A stretch of 64,000 bases of DNA from Batkoa obscura (taxonomy: Eukaryota; Entomophthoromycota; Entomophthoromycetes; Entomophthorales; Batkoaceae), in contig JASVEC010000023.1 in assembly GCA_030770535.1 (NCBI GenBank), positions 620,001 to 684,000 of the forward strand, in the 5' to 3' direction. Position 1 is the stretch's first letter. Every line of letters starts with the position of its first letter. Below are positions 1-11,372 of this stretch, in pieces. The position numbers and the translations under genes are program-made. The notes below the pieces were generated by a model. It was not told the origin of the DNA, did no database searches, and was given only the letters and a program-made list of their open reading frames with translations.

Positions 1-2130
1 TAAATGATGATAAATCAATTTAGTTAAAAAATGATGTTTTGGTGAAGAATAAGAAAATATATTAAGACCACTATTAATTAAACCTAATATTAATTTTGGA
101 TCCCCTAAGCTTTCTGAATATTTACCGATCACTTGATAATGAAAAGCATATAATTGTTGAGCTAATTCCTGTGGATCCATTTTCAAAAATACGGAAGGTG
201 TTAAACCAGTTTTTATTAAAGATGATAAGTTGTTTTGATTAACTTCCGCTATTCCTGGATCTGTTGGATTTGGGCTATCTAATACTTCATTTTGTAAATG
301 TTCAAATTTGGTTTTTAAATTGGTATAAATTGATAATAAATTAAATCTTGATTCAATTGATATTAAATTTTGTTTTATGAAACTTTCTAGATTAATAAAT
401 GTATCTTCACAAATAATAAAGGAACTTAATGATAACCAAGCAGCAATAAATTCAGCAATTCTTAAATTAATTTCTTGATCTTCACTTGTGAAATCAACTT
501 CATTTCTTGGAAGTAATTCTCTATAATGTTTTAACATATCCAATATAGCTGATGAAGTAGTGAATAAAGGATAAGTGAATAAAAATACTTCACGGTAATT
601 CGTTCCATTTTTATATGTTTTGGATGCAAAAATAGCTTCATGAATAAGTGCGTCAACGGTTCCAGATTCTATAATAAATCTAGATAAACTATGAGCATTT
701 TCTGATGCACAATTAAAGAGTAATTCTGGATGTGAATCTAAAGTAGAAATTTGTTTCGATTGGTTAGGATCGACAGTTGATAATGCTTCTGAAGTAAAGG
801 ATGCACCATCGCCTCTAGAAAATGAAGAATTCATTTCATTCATCATACTTTCATCTGGTAAAGACATTGGAAGTACTTCAGAAGCTGGTAGTTCTTTTGA
901 AGCAGATAAACGAGACGTCCATGCTAATTTAGATTCTGAATTTGGAGCTACAAAAAGTCTAGTTGTCCTTACTTTATCTAAAATAAAAAGTTGGAAAGCT
1001 TGGACTTTTCCTGATGCTAATGGGGTAGAATAATCGTTTTGTGGAGTAAGTGTAGATATCGATGAGGCGGAAGAATTAGTATGACTAAACATTGGATTAC
1101 GACTAGAACCGTTACCTGTATTAAATACTGTCGATGAAGCATCAATGACGTCACAATCCTTCAATTTGTACGTTGCATGATGTTTCCATTTTGTAAATGA
1201 ACCTTTACTAGGATCCATCTCTTCATTTAAATTTCCAGGACTACCAATTTTTAAAGCATCATTAACCGCATTAAAAATACTCGTACGATTGTTACGAATC
1301 CATCGTCTTTTAAATACCATTAAAAGTTCATCAAATATAAGTAAACAGGTATATCGTTTAAATTTAAAATGCAAAACATCCACCTCGGTAAAAATATCAC
1401 CATAAACATATTTTTCTGATAGTGGCTTAGAAGTCCTTGTTGATGAAAATAGGAGTGATCTTGCATTAGAATCGAATGTGGCGGGAATTAAGGGCATACC
1501 AGTGGACGAAGGACTCCTTGAAGTTTTCGAAAAGACACTTGATGGGGAGGAAGATAGAGGGGAACTAGAACCAAGGCTACTAGTTGAAAAAGCAATTGAA
1601 TTACGTACTTCCGCTTCGGTCGGTGGTTTATAAAATGAAAGTTTAGCACCAAGTAAAGTAACATAGTATAATTTCCAGCTTCTCGTTAATGTATTAGTAA
1701 CTGAACCAGGTATCATATCCACCTTTTTATTTAAGTAACCTTCTTTAATGATTGATGTTGAACTTTCATGTTTATTTTTACTTGTTAATTTTGCTAATGT
1801 ATTTTCTTCGGCATTCGAGCTAATAGAATTAAGGCTTTCCAAGCTATAATTGGCGTTTCCAAGTTTAATTGCTAAATTGGATTGACCACTTGAAAAAGAG
1901 CGATCGGCATATTGAACGCCATTAAAGGTGTTTACGGAAGAAGTTGAATTTTTGCGGTTATAACTCAACTCACCTTCTTCTGGTAAGTCTTCCAATCTTG
2001 ACATATGACCGTTTGGACTTTTTCCGAACATTGAGTTTAACGATTGGGAACCAAATACGGTATGTGGACGGGAATTGTGAGTATTATTACCTTTTGGTTG
2101 CCTCCTATTGGTAACATTATAAGCGGTCAT
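1..2130 (-). CDS. Ras-family guanine nucleotide exchange factor, PH + RasGEF_N + RasGEF (3' part cut by window edge)
   Basis: An uninterrupted frame of 710 codons runs from the ATG at 2130 to the left edge with no stop, so the C-terminus is missing. After a Ser/Asn-rich N-terminus comes a PH-like domain. It starts near residue 130 (EGYLNKK, then SWKLYYVTLLGAKLSFYK) and finishes near residue 380 (AFQLFILDK), with a long low-complexity insert between. A RasGEF_N segment begins near residue 488 (GTVDALIHEAIF, then FLFTYPLFTTSSAILDMLKH). The start of the catalytic RasGEF domain is near residue 650 (MDPQELAQQLYAFHYQVIGK). Proteins of this family load GTP onto Ras/Rap-type GTPases, often at membranes, with the PH domain aiding recruitment. 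Which GTPase it serves cannot be told. The family call is firm; the orthologue (Bud5-, Cdc25- or other type) is not. Confidence 0.85.
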   Translation of the reverse strand, partial: MTAYNVTNRRQPKGNNTHNSRPHTVFGSQSLNSMFGKSPNGHMSRLEDLPEEGELSYNRKNSTSSVNTFNGVQYADRSFSSGQSNLAIKLGNANYSLESLNSISSNAEENTLAKLTSKNKHESSTSIIKEGYLNKKVDMIPGSVTNTLTRSWKLYYVTLLGAKLSFYKPPTEAEVRNSIAFSTSSLGSSSPLSSSPSSVFSKTSRSPSSTGMPLIPATFDSNARSLLFSSTRTSKPLSEKYVYGDIFTEVDVLHFKFKRYTCLLIFDELLMVFKRRWIRNNRTSIFNAVNDALKIGSPGNLNEEMDPSKGSFTKWKHHATYKLKDCDVIDASSTVFNTGNGSSRNPMFSHTNSSASSISTLTPQNDYSTPLASGKVQAFQLFILDKVRTTRLFVAPNSESKLAWTSRLSASKELPASEVLPMSLPDESMMNEMNSSFSRGDGASFTSEALSTVDPNQSKQISTLDSHPELLFNCASENAHSLSRFIIESGTVDALIHEAIFASKTYKNGTNYREVFLFTYPLFTTSSAILDMLKHYRELLPRNEVDFTSEDQEINLRIAEFIAAWLSLSSFIICEDTFINLESFIKQNLISIESRFNLLSIYTNLKTKFEHLQNEVLDSPNPTDPGIAEVNQNNLSSLIKTGLTPSVFLKMDPQELAQQLYAFHYQVIGKYSESLGDPKLILGLINSGLNIFSYSSPKHHFLTKLIYHHL

Positions 2131-3209
2131 ATTATTCCATAAAATAATTAAGAGTTAAAAAAATATTAATTTAAAAGCAATTAGTAAAATTTGAAATAAA
2201 AAATGATTTTTAATTGGTATCAAACTGCAAATTATTGGAGTCAAAAGTGGCACATCTTATTCATTAACATATTTACTATGAATTTAAAAATTTCTCTAAT
2301 TGGAAGTTAGAACCAATCAATTAAATTAATAACATAGATTTTGGCATATTAGTGGATTATTTTCATTATGGAACCAATGTTATTTCCGTTACACAGTGAA
2401 CATGATGATGATTGGTGTAAAATCGACCTATGATTCCTATTTAAACTTAACCACATATCTATAATTTTATTCAAAACTATTAGGATTTCTAAAACATATT
2501 AAATTTAAATTGAACATGAATTTAATGTCTATTAAATATTTACTAGTATTGGAATGCTATTAAAATGCTATCAAATATGTAATTTTATCTTTGTTTTAAT
2601 TTTTTATTTTTACTACTCAGGAAGATAAGATCATGAGATAAATAAACCGATATTCATTAAAAAAATTCAATATAAACTATTATTTTATATATTTTTATCA
2701 AATTATATAATTTGCATGGTTTGAAACCTGGGAATATTTAAGCATAGCTTTAAATATAGACAGAAATAAAACAATAGTGAAAAGTAAAGTGTAATTAACA
2801 ATTCGGCTTTTATCGACACCTCTTAATTTTATTATTCTGCAGCTTCTATTCACTTTAAACTTAGCCATTGTCTATGAACTAACTTAAATTAAATTTATAA
2901 AAGTTATTGACTTGTTTTTTTAACTATAAAGAGTTAATTTAAAATCGTTGAACGGATTTTTTATAATTAGCTACTTTTGGTAGTTTTTGAAGAGTAAGCA
3001 GTTTACATATCTTCCCCATTATTTCTTTTATTTTTGTTTTTGTTTTAATAGAATCTAGATTTTGTAACATATTTATTACAACATCATTATTATTATAAAT
3101 TGAATTTTATACCATTTTATTTAGTTCTATTATTAGTGCAATATTAAAATAATATTGTAAAATTAACAATTACTTAAATAAAAACGCTATTTATTATAGA
3201 AAGATACAA
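2131..3209. other. Intergenic, upstream of the RasGEF gene
   Basis: AT-rich sequence between the RasGEF start and the stop of the PacC-like gene. I see no ORF, tRNA or MITE copy here. It should hold the RasGEF promoter and the 3' end of the PacC-like transcript. Confidence 0.5.
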
Positions 3210-3707
3210 CTAATTGATAATAAAACTTATTGTTGGACTTTTATATGAGTAAAATTCGGATTGCTCCTTATTTATTAGATGGGATTCGTCAGTTTTGATT
3301 AAACTTAATAGATCCATACTATGGATTTCACTACTCTTTTCTTCTGAGCTTGGCCTTGTATCACTAGTATAAACTCTCTCCTTATGCCTCCTTATTTCAT
3401 GTTTTTTTAAATCTTGTGGCCTTTTGAACTTTTTTGGACAATCCTAAATAAAAGATTAATAATTAAACTACAATATTAAAAGAAGAAAACTTACTCTACA
3501 CATATATGGTTTGTGATCCAAATGAATTTTGATATGAGAAATAATATGATCTCTTTTATGAAAAATAGAAGTACAATTTCTCCAATGACAATTTAAACAT
3601 AAATTTCGAGTAACTTTTCGGCCAATATGATGAACTACAAGATGAGCTTGTAATTCTTGAGCATCCCCAAATTGAATTTTACAATCATTCCATTCACAGA
3701 TATGCAT
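3210..3707 (-). CDS. Short PacC/Rim101-like C2H2 zinc-finger protein, 2 exons
   Basis: Exons 3707-3495 and 3443-3210 join across a 51-bp GTAAGT...TTTAG intron to give 148 residues. The protein is almost entirely a three-finger C2H2 domain of PacC/Rim101 type. Its hallmarks are NLCLNCHWRNC, KRDHIISHIKIH and, across the intron, KPYMC-R-DCPKKFKRPQDLKKH. In the family these fingers bind GCCARG-type sites to control ambient-pH genes. Family members are normally several hundred residues with a long C-terminal regulatory region that is proteolysed. Here only about 50 residues follow the last finger, and the first finger cysteine is residue 4. An in-frame TAA lies a few codons upstream of the ATG, which supports this start unless an upstream exon exists. 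It may be a constitutive DNA-binding-only paralogue. Confidence 0.8.
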
Positions 3708-4642
3708 TTTAATTTTGTATTTTATATTTTAATTTTGTAAATATCTGATTGAAAAGTAGTAGTATTTATATCGATTATTTAAAGTCATTTAATAAAGAAC
3801 ATTGTATAAATTCTTAGCCTTTTCTAGGCAATCATTAAAAATGAGAAAGTTGTTGGTATTTAAAAGGGAACTTGAGAGTATCAATTTCTTAAATTGATGC
3901 TTTAATTGAATATTAAATCTCTTGGCGAATTTAAATTAAAGAATAATAAGAATGGATATAAGGTAGTTAATAGGGATTTGAGCTTTATTAATTTGAATAT
4001 AAATTATAATTTCAAACACGCTACTATTTTGGTACCATTTATTCTCTTAAACGGAAACTAAATCTACCATTTGTCCTGCCAAGAAAATAGCCAAGGCTAG
4101 AAATCAAAAGTTCATTGCCAATTTAGAAATAATAAGCCAAACTAATGATGTGATATAATGAAGATTGAAAAAAGATCCGAAGAAGGGATAACAAAAGTTA
4201 ATATGATTTTACAAATAGTTCTTTTTTTAAGAAAAACAAGTCAAAAAAATCATTTATTAAATATGAAGGTTATAGTAGTGTTTTTTTTTGAATATTTATA
4301 AGAATAATTAATTAATGAGATCGAGTATAGGACCTTTAAATCCTTGTTATTGAGGAGAGTCAACTAGTAGTAATGAATGCCAAGTATAACTATTATATAG
4401 ATCTTAAGATAATCATCATTTAAACAAAACAAAACAATATAGAAATGATTTAACTTAATATAGTTAGGGCAAGGTTTACAGCCAAGCTATATTGATACCT
4501 TAATAAGAAATAGCATTTTTTAAGATTATGACTACAGTTTTTAAATATAAGCTATAACTTTCACAATAGTAATCTAGTCTTATAAGTTTTGTAGATAACT
4601 TTTACTTTAGTAGGTTATGGATAGTTGTAAACTAAACCATAT

Positions 4643-4741
4643 GAGGGTGTTTTTTTGTGTTTAAGAATTTTACTAACAATCTTTCCACTCAATTAGTACC
4701 TAAAAAATGGAAAAAATAATGAAATCAAAAAAAACACTCCC
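4643..4741 (+). mobile_element. MITE copy (GGGGATGT family)
   Basis: About 99 bp with the family core TTTAAGAATTTTACTAAC and terminal repeats GAGGGTG / CACTCCC, flanked by AT-rich sequence. No coding capacity; non-autonomous. One of about 30 copies and fragments in the window. Confidence 0.85.
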
Positions 4742-5492
4742 ATATATATTTTATTTATTTGACATGATTGGCAATCGGGCCCTTATTATTATCTCTACCT
4801 GCTTTAGTATAATAACAAATTGAATTTGTGTATAACTAATGGTATAAATGATGGTAAAAAATCTAACTGATAAGACAAAACTATTAAAAAATTATCTAAA
4901 ACTCATGTTTTTCACTTGTTTGTATATATATCGCTATTAAATTATTACTCTCATTTACTGCTGTTTATTTAATTTTGAAAGTTATTCGTTTTAGTCATAT
5001 TTCATCCTCTTATTAATTATTGCCTATGCTTTTTTCCATAAATTTTTTTATTAAGTTTTATCATAAGCTATATTATTCAGTAAAAGATAGACTTATGTAG
5101 TTAATCTCTTCATAATGCAAGAGATATTTGTATTCAAATATCTTATTTTTTATAGTAAAAGCCAAAAATGATAAAAAATTAAAAGTTTCGATTTTAGACA
5201 TTATTTCCCACTACATTAAGTTGGTAATTTGTTATTTCTTGGCTTTTTTCTAGAAATCTTCGATTGTTTTGGCTTTTGTTCTGTATTTGAAAAACTTGAT
5301 ATACAGTTTAGTTTATAGAATACTAGCTAATGAATATAAGGGATCTTTTAACGTTCCCCAACTTTTTATATGTTTTATTTTAAATTAGGGCATTAAATTA
5401 TCAACTGTCGTTGTATCCTGCCCATGAAGTTATATGAAAGAACGCTAATAATTTATTATTTTATTAGTAAAAATATATAGATCTGAACATAT

Positions 5493-5589
5493 GGGGGGAG
5501 TGTTTTTTTGTTTAAGAATTTTACTACAGTCTTTCCACCCAAATAGCGCTTAAAAAATGGAAAAATAATGAAACTAAAAAAACAGCCCC
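5493..5589 (+). mobile_element. MITE copy (GGGGATGT family)
   Basis: Full-length copy, about 97 bp, with ends GGGGGGAGTG and CAGCCCC and the conserved core AAATAGCGCTTAAAAAATGG. Flanked by ATAT-type sequence on both sides. Confidence 0.88.
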
Positions 5590-5624
5590 ATATAAATTGA
5601 GATTATTTTAGAAAAAGCACTCAC

Positions 5625-6748
5625 TCACTTTAGATTTAACAAAAAAAATTTATGAAATAAAGTCATCTGGCCAACAGTGTTTCCGTTTTGTAGAATACAA
5701 TCATAATCCCCAGTATTACTGTTTAATATTCTTACATTGTTAAATCTTAGTTCCCTCAGATGAGATACAAATTCAACAGCTTGTTCCAAATTGGCTACAA
5801 TATTTTGCTTGTAATCAATTGACAAATAATTAGCCAATTGGTTATGACTCATCATATTTAAGGGCTGCTTTGAAACAAGTTGATGTGATACTTTTTTTCA
5901 TTTATATACATTATTCCCAAAAGTTAATATAATATATTTATCCTTGTATCCTTCAGATTCCTTAACTAATAAAGGAATGTCAAATATATCATCAACAGGA
6001 ATAACGCTTCTGATTTATTTGATTTGATTCAATTGTTTAATACTATTAGTATAACTACTAGCATCCAATACCATTGAAGCACTTAAATAATCATCAACAG
6101 AATGACTTCCTAAATAAATTTCACTAAATTTCTTTAAGCTAAGCGCAACATTAGTGGACCCATTTAACAAGTCTTTCAAGTGATCAGAATGCTTAATACT
6201 AGATTCTTCATCTTTTTCACCTAATTTGTGACGTAAAACAGTGGTAGTTTTATTCTTTTAAGCTAATTCATAGGCCGTACTTAAACTTAGTTGAACATTT
6301 TTAGTAATCCAGGCACCATCTAATACTCAAATTAACAAGAATGAACCCTTGACGTCTAGTTTTGCAGGAACCATCTTATAAAGGTTGTTTTAATCCGAAT
6401 CGTATTTATATTCTAAAGTAACAATGAGTTCTACATGTGTTCTTCAAGTTAAATTGCCTTTTATCATCCTATCACACACACTATTAATCGAAGTGGTCCA
6501 TAATGTAGATAATAAAATACCTTTTGGATTTATTTTTAAATCTAATTACTAAAATTCAATTATTATGCTTTTGTAATTAAGAGTATTAATATATCAATGA
6601 ACACACTTTTATCCTCTTTGATAATTTTACTATCATAAAGCTTTAACAAGTCACTACAACCTTTTAATAATTTCGTCCTTTGAGCCCCCTTCCTCTGAAA
6701 TTTATCCTTAGTGTTCTTCAATTTGACCAAAGCACCTTTGGTTTTCAA
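5625..6748 (-). pseudogene. Decayed gene relic of unknown, possibly leucine-rich-repeat-like family
   Basis: Codon-like protein stretches on the minus strand are spread over two frames with several breaks, so no intact gene remains. Readable pieces include a Lys-rich segment at 6748-6563, an Asp/Ser-rich middle and a 76-codon open piece at 5855-5625 containing LEQAVEFVSHLRELRF. The last piece resembles a plus-strand relic at 9026-9259, which shows that both come from one small gene family. I do not recognise the family. The HL-EL spacing is reminiscent of leucine-rich repeats, but that is weak. Confidence 0.5.
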
Positions 6749-7389
6749 ATTTATAATAAAAATATAGCACTTTCAACATATCATGTTTATCTCAAGGAAA
6801 AAGCCTTAAAATAAGTAAGAGTTGATGATAAGGAAGGCTTTGGTCTGGCCAAAGAAGCATCTATTATCCATCAAAGAACTGGAGTTTATATTATCTGTTA
6901 AAGTAAGGGAAATTCCGATTTACACATTACAGTATTCCTATATCTTCTAAATCTTCTAAATCTTCTAAACTTTATTTAGATGTTTTACATATTAATGTTA
7001 TTCAGATTCATAAACTGTCTTTAATAAATCAAACCGTCTGATATACATAAATAATAAAAAAGTGATAAAAAGAATGCATTCTTAATAGAAAAAGGTGAAC
7101 TACTTTTATACCCGAAGTTCAATCTAAAGTCTGGAGATAGACTGGTTACTTAAAACCCGTATTTGGACTTGTGGTATATGAGATTAAACTCTTTGTAGAA
7201 AACATTTTGCATTCAGTTACTAGAGTTTTATACGAAAAGAGGATTTCATTACATTTGTAGTACAATAGGATGTTGGTTATAATGGATTTTTTTCAATAAA
7301 CTAAAATCGGAAAAAAGTTGAACCTTAGGTTTAAATTTACCCACTTTAAATAGCTAGATATTTCGAGTTGAAAAATAAAATGATAATAT

Positions 7390-7488
7390 GAGGATGTATT
7401 TTTATGTTTAATAGTTTTACTAACAATTTTTCCGCTCAAATGGCGTCTAAAAGATAAAAAAAGTGATAAAGCCAAAAAAACATCACCC
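7390..7488 (+). mobile_element. MITE copy (GGGGATGT family), diverged
   Basis: About 99 bp, ends GAGGATG / CATCACCC, internal TTTTACTAACAATTTTTCCG. Somewhat diverged from the consensus. Confidence 0.85.
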
Positions 7489-8209
7489 ATATGATAGTTT
7501 ATAAACCAAATTCTATATAAACTTGGAATTTAAACAAAAATATACTTTTTTTATAAATTTTTTAGCAAAAGTGTTATTGAGCATATACAAAACAAAGTCA
7601 ATAGAATTACAACAATACTAATAAGTGTAATGAGTCCCAATATAAGGTAACTAGATATAAAATTAAACATAAAATTTGCTTATATTATATTATCAACACT
7701 ATGTATCACTTCAATAATAACATGAGAAATATAGTAAACAATTACTTAATGCTGGAAATCCATGTAGGATTATCTGTTTATCAAAATAGAATCACTATGG
7801 TAATTAATATAATTATTGTCATTTGATTGCTTCAAAACTAAACATTAAGTGTTATCTATTAGCAGATTAGTTAAAAGGAGTTGTTTGAGGTAATGAGGGG
7901 GATTGAACAGAGCATGAAGATGGCTTATAGGTCCATCAAAGAAAATACTACTCTTTATATTTTACGTCATGGATCAAGTCAAAGAAACTAAACATCGAAC
8001 ATAAGTATTCAATTCATTTGGAAGATTTATTGAGCCAAGTTACAAATATTATACTAGTCCATATAGATACAATAAGGTTTGTTTAAGCACTGATTACGTT
8101 GGCAACTATTTACTGTATTTTTTCAAGAAAAATAAGTTGATAATCTGAAGGAGATAACACAAAGATAGAGGCTATAGCTAGAAAAAACACCAAAATTTTT
8201 AGACAATGT

Positions 8210-8302
8210 GAAGATGTATTTTTTTGAAGAATCTTACTAATGGTTATTCCACTCGGATAGCGCTTGGAAAATGGAAAAAGTGGTGAGACTAAAAAACATT
8301 AC
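8210..8302 (+). mobile_element. MITE copy (GGGGATGT family), worn
   Basis: A degraded copy with recognisable TTACTAATGGTTATTCCACTC and TAGCGCTTGGAAAATGG. It lies in tandem with the next copy, separated only by a few A/T bases. Confidence 0.75.
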
Positions 8303-8307
8303 TATAT

Positions 8308-8405
8308 GGGAATGTATTTAAGGATTTAAGAATTTTACTAACAATTTTTCCACTCAAATAGCGCTTAAAAGATAGAAAAAGTGATGAAATCAAAAAAACA
8401 TACTC
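8308..8405 (+). mobile_element. MITE copy (GGGGATGT family)
   Basis: About 98 bp, ends GGGAATG / CATACTC flanked by ATAT on both sides. It directly follows the copy at 8210-8302 in the same orientation. Confidence 0.85.
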
Positions 8406-8436
8406 ATATACTTATCCAAATGTTAAGTTGGTTCTT

Positions 8437-8547
8437 ATATGCTGATAAATTTGATAGTTTTATCAATTAAATGCTCCTATGCAGTTATAGCTTTACTAAT
8501 CACATAACAACATTTAATTGATGAAACTATCAAATTTAGCAGAATAT
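8437..8547. repeat. Inverted-repeat element, about 37-bp arms
   Basis: Left arm 8437-8473 and right arm about 8511-8547 are near-perfect reverse complements. The arms begin ATATGCTGATAAATTTGATA and ATATTCTGCTAAATTTGATA (read inward) with a loop of about 37 bp. Unrelated in sequence to the GGGGATGT MITEs. It could be a foldback transposon remnant or a transcribed hairpin. Confidence 0.75.
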
Positions 8548-8657
8548 AATTTCCTATATATACAACTCCTTTTGTCCAAGAGAAAGCGACTTAATTAAGA
8601 GGAGGTTTGTACATGAGAGGAGGGCTATAGTTAAAAAAAGGAAAATAAAAAGAAATA

Positions 8658-8737
8658 GTTGTCTTTTTGAATTTTCTCAGCATTTTTTACTCAATGTCAC
8701 TTAAAAGTGGAGAAGTGGTGAAAGTAAAAAAAGCCCC
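8658..8737 (+). mobile_element. Degenerate MITE copy (GGGGATGT family)
   Basis: Only part of the core is still readable (TTTTTTACTCAATGTCACTT and the GTGGTGAAAGTAAAAAAAG end). Worn copy; the limits are approximate. Confidence 0.55.
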
Positions 8738-9025
8738 TAAATATTTTCATCAAAAGTGTCTAAGGAAGCTTACATAAGTTGGAGCCTATAAGAAGAAAAA
8801 TATGGTAAATCTGTTATCTACTTTAAAGATATGAAATACTAATCGCTATACTGGTGATAGTATAAACTAGTTCAAATAAAAAAATTAAAAAAGGAATTTA
8901 TTGATTGTATATTTAAAATTTTACATTGACTGATGTATATACTGTACCAATGGTTTGAGATAATTTAAATGCATGAAAGAAAGTACTAATTGTATTTGTT
9001 TAAAAAAGGAGCTCAAAGCATATGA

Positions 9026-9259
9026 ATTATAATTGATTATCTAATTATATTTGCAAATCTTAGACAATATACTTTAGTAGATTTTGAACAAGCATATAAA
9101 TTTCCCGCTCATTTAAAAGAATTGAGGTGTAATATTGTTCAAGCAGTAAGTGGTGAAATTGACAATCATAACAATGTTCTTGAAAACATCAACGTCACTG
9201 ACCAGATTTCTAACTTTATTTCTCATTATTTACTATTTTTAAATAAAATGTGGTTATAA
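9026..9259 (+). pseudogene. Gene relic related to the one at 5625-6748
   Basis: A 78-codon stop-free stretch has no good start. It contains FEQAYKFPAHLKELRC, matching LEQAVEFVSHLRELRF of the minus-strand relic, and the similarity continues on both sides (YL..., then ...DQ). It ends at a TAA at 9257-9259. Probably an orphan fragment or one exon of a dead gene; function unknown. Confidence 0.45.
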
Positions 9260-9320
9260 TTATTTTAAATATAATAAAAATTACTACTATTAATTCAATC
9301 TAAACAAGGATTTTGCTGTA

Positions 9321-9407
9321 ACTTGAAGTTATTACAATCTAAACACAGTTAGTGATTATGACTTATTCTAATTACATAGTTATGTTTAGATTGTGACAAC
9401 TTCAAAT
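9321..9407. repeat. Inverted repeat, 25-bp arms
   Basis: Arms 9321-9345 and 9383-9407 match as reverse complements at 22 of 25 positions (ACTTGAAGTTATTACAATCT versus its inverse), with a 37-bp loop. An extra CAATCTAAACA lies just upstream near 9297. Possible foldback element. Confidence 0.7.
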
Positions 9408-9486
9408 TATAAAAAAAACACGTTTATTTTAAACTCGTAGTATATTTAAAAACCACAGAACTCATTGCTATTTAAAATTTAACTAT

Positions 9487-9577
9487 GAGTATGTTTTTTG
9501 GTTTCATTACTTTTTCTATTTTTAGATGCTATTGAGTTGAAAAATGTTGATAAAATTCCCAAACAAAAAAGATACCC
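9487..9577 (-). mobile_element. MITE copy (GGGGATGT family), worn
   Basis: Inverted copy with GGTTTCATTACTTTTTCTAT and a degraded right end GATACCC. Confidence 0.75.
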
Positions 9578-11372
9578 ACATATCTATATTAATTATATAA
9601 GAACATTTGTTGCTAATTTATTTTGAAAGTCTAAAATTTTAAATATTAAACATACATATTTATTTTATAGATGATCTTTAATACATTTTCCACCTTACTT
9701 GATACTTTAAAATAGTAGTGATAGTAAGATATTATATATCGGCCACTAACTATGCTAGGATTAGTATACTATCATTTTAGTATAGTAAAAAAAGTTTAGT
9801 GTAAAATAAAGATGAAAATAAATACATGATTTGTAGATTGATTCGCTTTACCTTTCCCTAAACATCATTGTATATCTTTTACTCTACTTCAATAGCCTTT
9901 TTAATCTTATTTGATTTTATAGATTAAATAAAACCATTGTGACCTTAAACTCGGGTATTTGATCATTCTAGTAAACTATCGATTTTATAATTCGAGTACA
10001 AAAGCTATCACGCTTTTAAATAAAATTTAATACTTTTTTCCCTTACATAAAGGGTTTAACATTGATTTTTTTAGCACTAAAATAGCTTATTTGAATATTG
10101 GAATAGCATTTTGGGATGATTTTGTTTATTCTGTGTAACATCTAAAATTGCTTTAAATATTCCTTTTTTGATTTATTGAAAATTTTAAACTCATATTGTA
10201 TAAAATGGCCGTTGGAAAAGTGGATGATTTTATGAATCTGTGTTATAATGTCTTTAATTTGGAACCGCTTAATATAAACCGTAACTTAATTTAAATTAAG
10301 AAACATATACTATCGAAAGCTCTAACTTTAATAAGCTTAATAACGACAAAACCAGTGGTATATTGTGTCTTTCTTTATACTATACTAAAGCTCTAAAGAA
10401 TCAAATAACATAAAACAAATTATACTAAATAAAACATGATAATAATGATAATTTACTTGTTTTTGAGCTATAATACTTTGACTTTATATTCTAAAATATC
10501 AGTTTATCATTTATAAAAAATTTACCTTATAGAATACATATATAGATTTGAAGCTCCTCTAGTTTGTGCCATTTAATCCGCACTTTAGAATATGTAGTGA
10601 TCTTGGTTAATTTGTGTGGTGTTTATCAATCAATATAATAAAGATAAAATATTTCCGAATCCCTTCATGTACAAAGTTGGTAAAACTAAAATATTTCCGA
10701 GTCTTTCTGTATATAGCGTTGATGAAAAATAGTCTTGTGTCTCCTAATTAAGTTGGATAACTGTTAGTTGATCTATTTTAAAAGAAGACATCCATGTAAA
10801 ATATCACTCCCTACTTTTTCCTACGCCCTAGATCATAAGAAAGGTAAAGCAATTGAAATTTAAGATTTACATTAAATCAAAAGTAACCTGGTAAAAATTT
10901 AAGAAAATAAAATTATAATGAATAAAGTATACTTTTTTTAAAGAATAAACTTTAAAAATAGTGCGATTTGATAGAAAATAAGTAGTTTTTATTGATTTGT
11001 GTTAAGCACCAAATTAATTAACCATTTTATATAGTATCAATTCAAATAAGTATAAGGTTAAAGAATAAAACATGGATGTCAAGAATATGATGTTAAAACT
11101 CGTTTACTGTTATCTATGAATTATATTGCACAATATCATTTACGAAGGCACCATCGGGTTAAGAGATATAGAATTAAATGCTTATTAGTCATATTAATAA
11201 TCGTTATACTGCAAACCTAACTATATTCAAATACGTATAAAATAAAAAAGGAAACAGCATAGATATAAAATATCTATTTTGGATTTCAAACTTAAAAGAG
11301 ATTATATTTTAATTAATATGACTACATAGCAACCCTTCTAAAAAAATTAAAAAACAAGGATTATTTAAAAGA

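Larger units (their letters stand above)
3708..11372. other. Long gene-poor tract with relics and small repeats
   Basis: About 7.7 kb without an intact gene. It holds MITE copies (4.6, 5.5, 7.4, 8.2, 8.3, 8.7 and 9.5 kb), two related gene relics (about 5.6-6.75 kb minus strand, 9.0-9.26 kb plus strand), two other inverted-repeat elements (8.4 and 9.3 kb) and a short 10-bp tandem repeat of TCTTCTAAA type near 6945-6972. From about 9.6 to 11.37 kb I see nothing recognisable. Confidence 0.6.
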
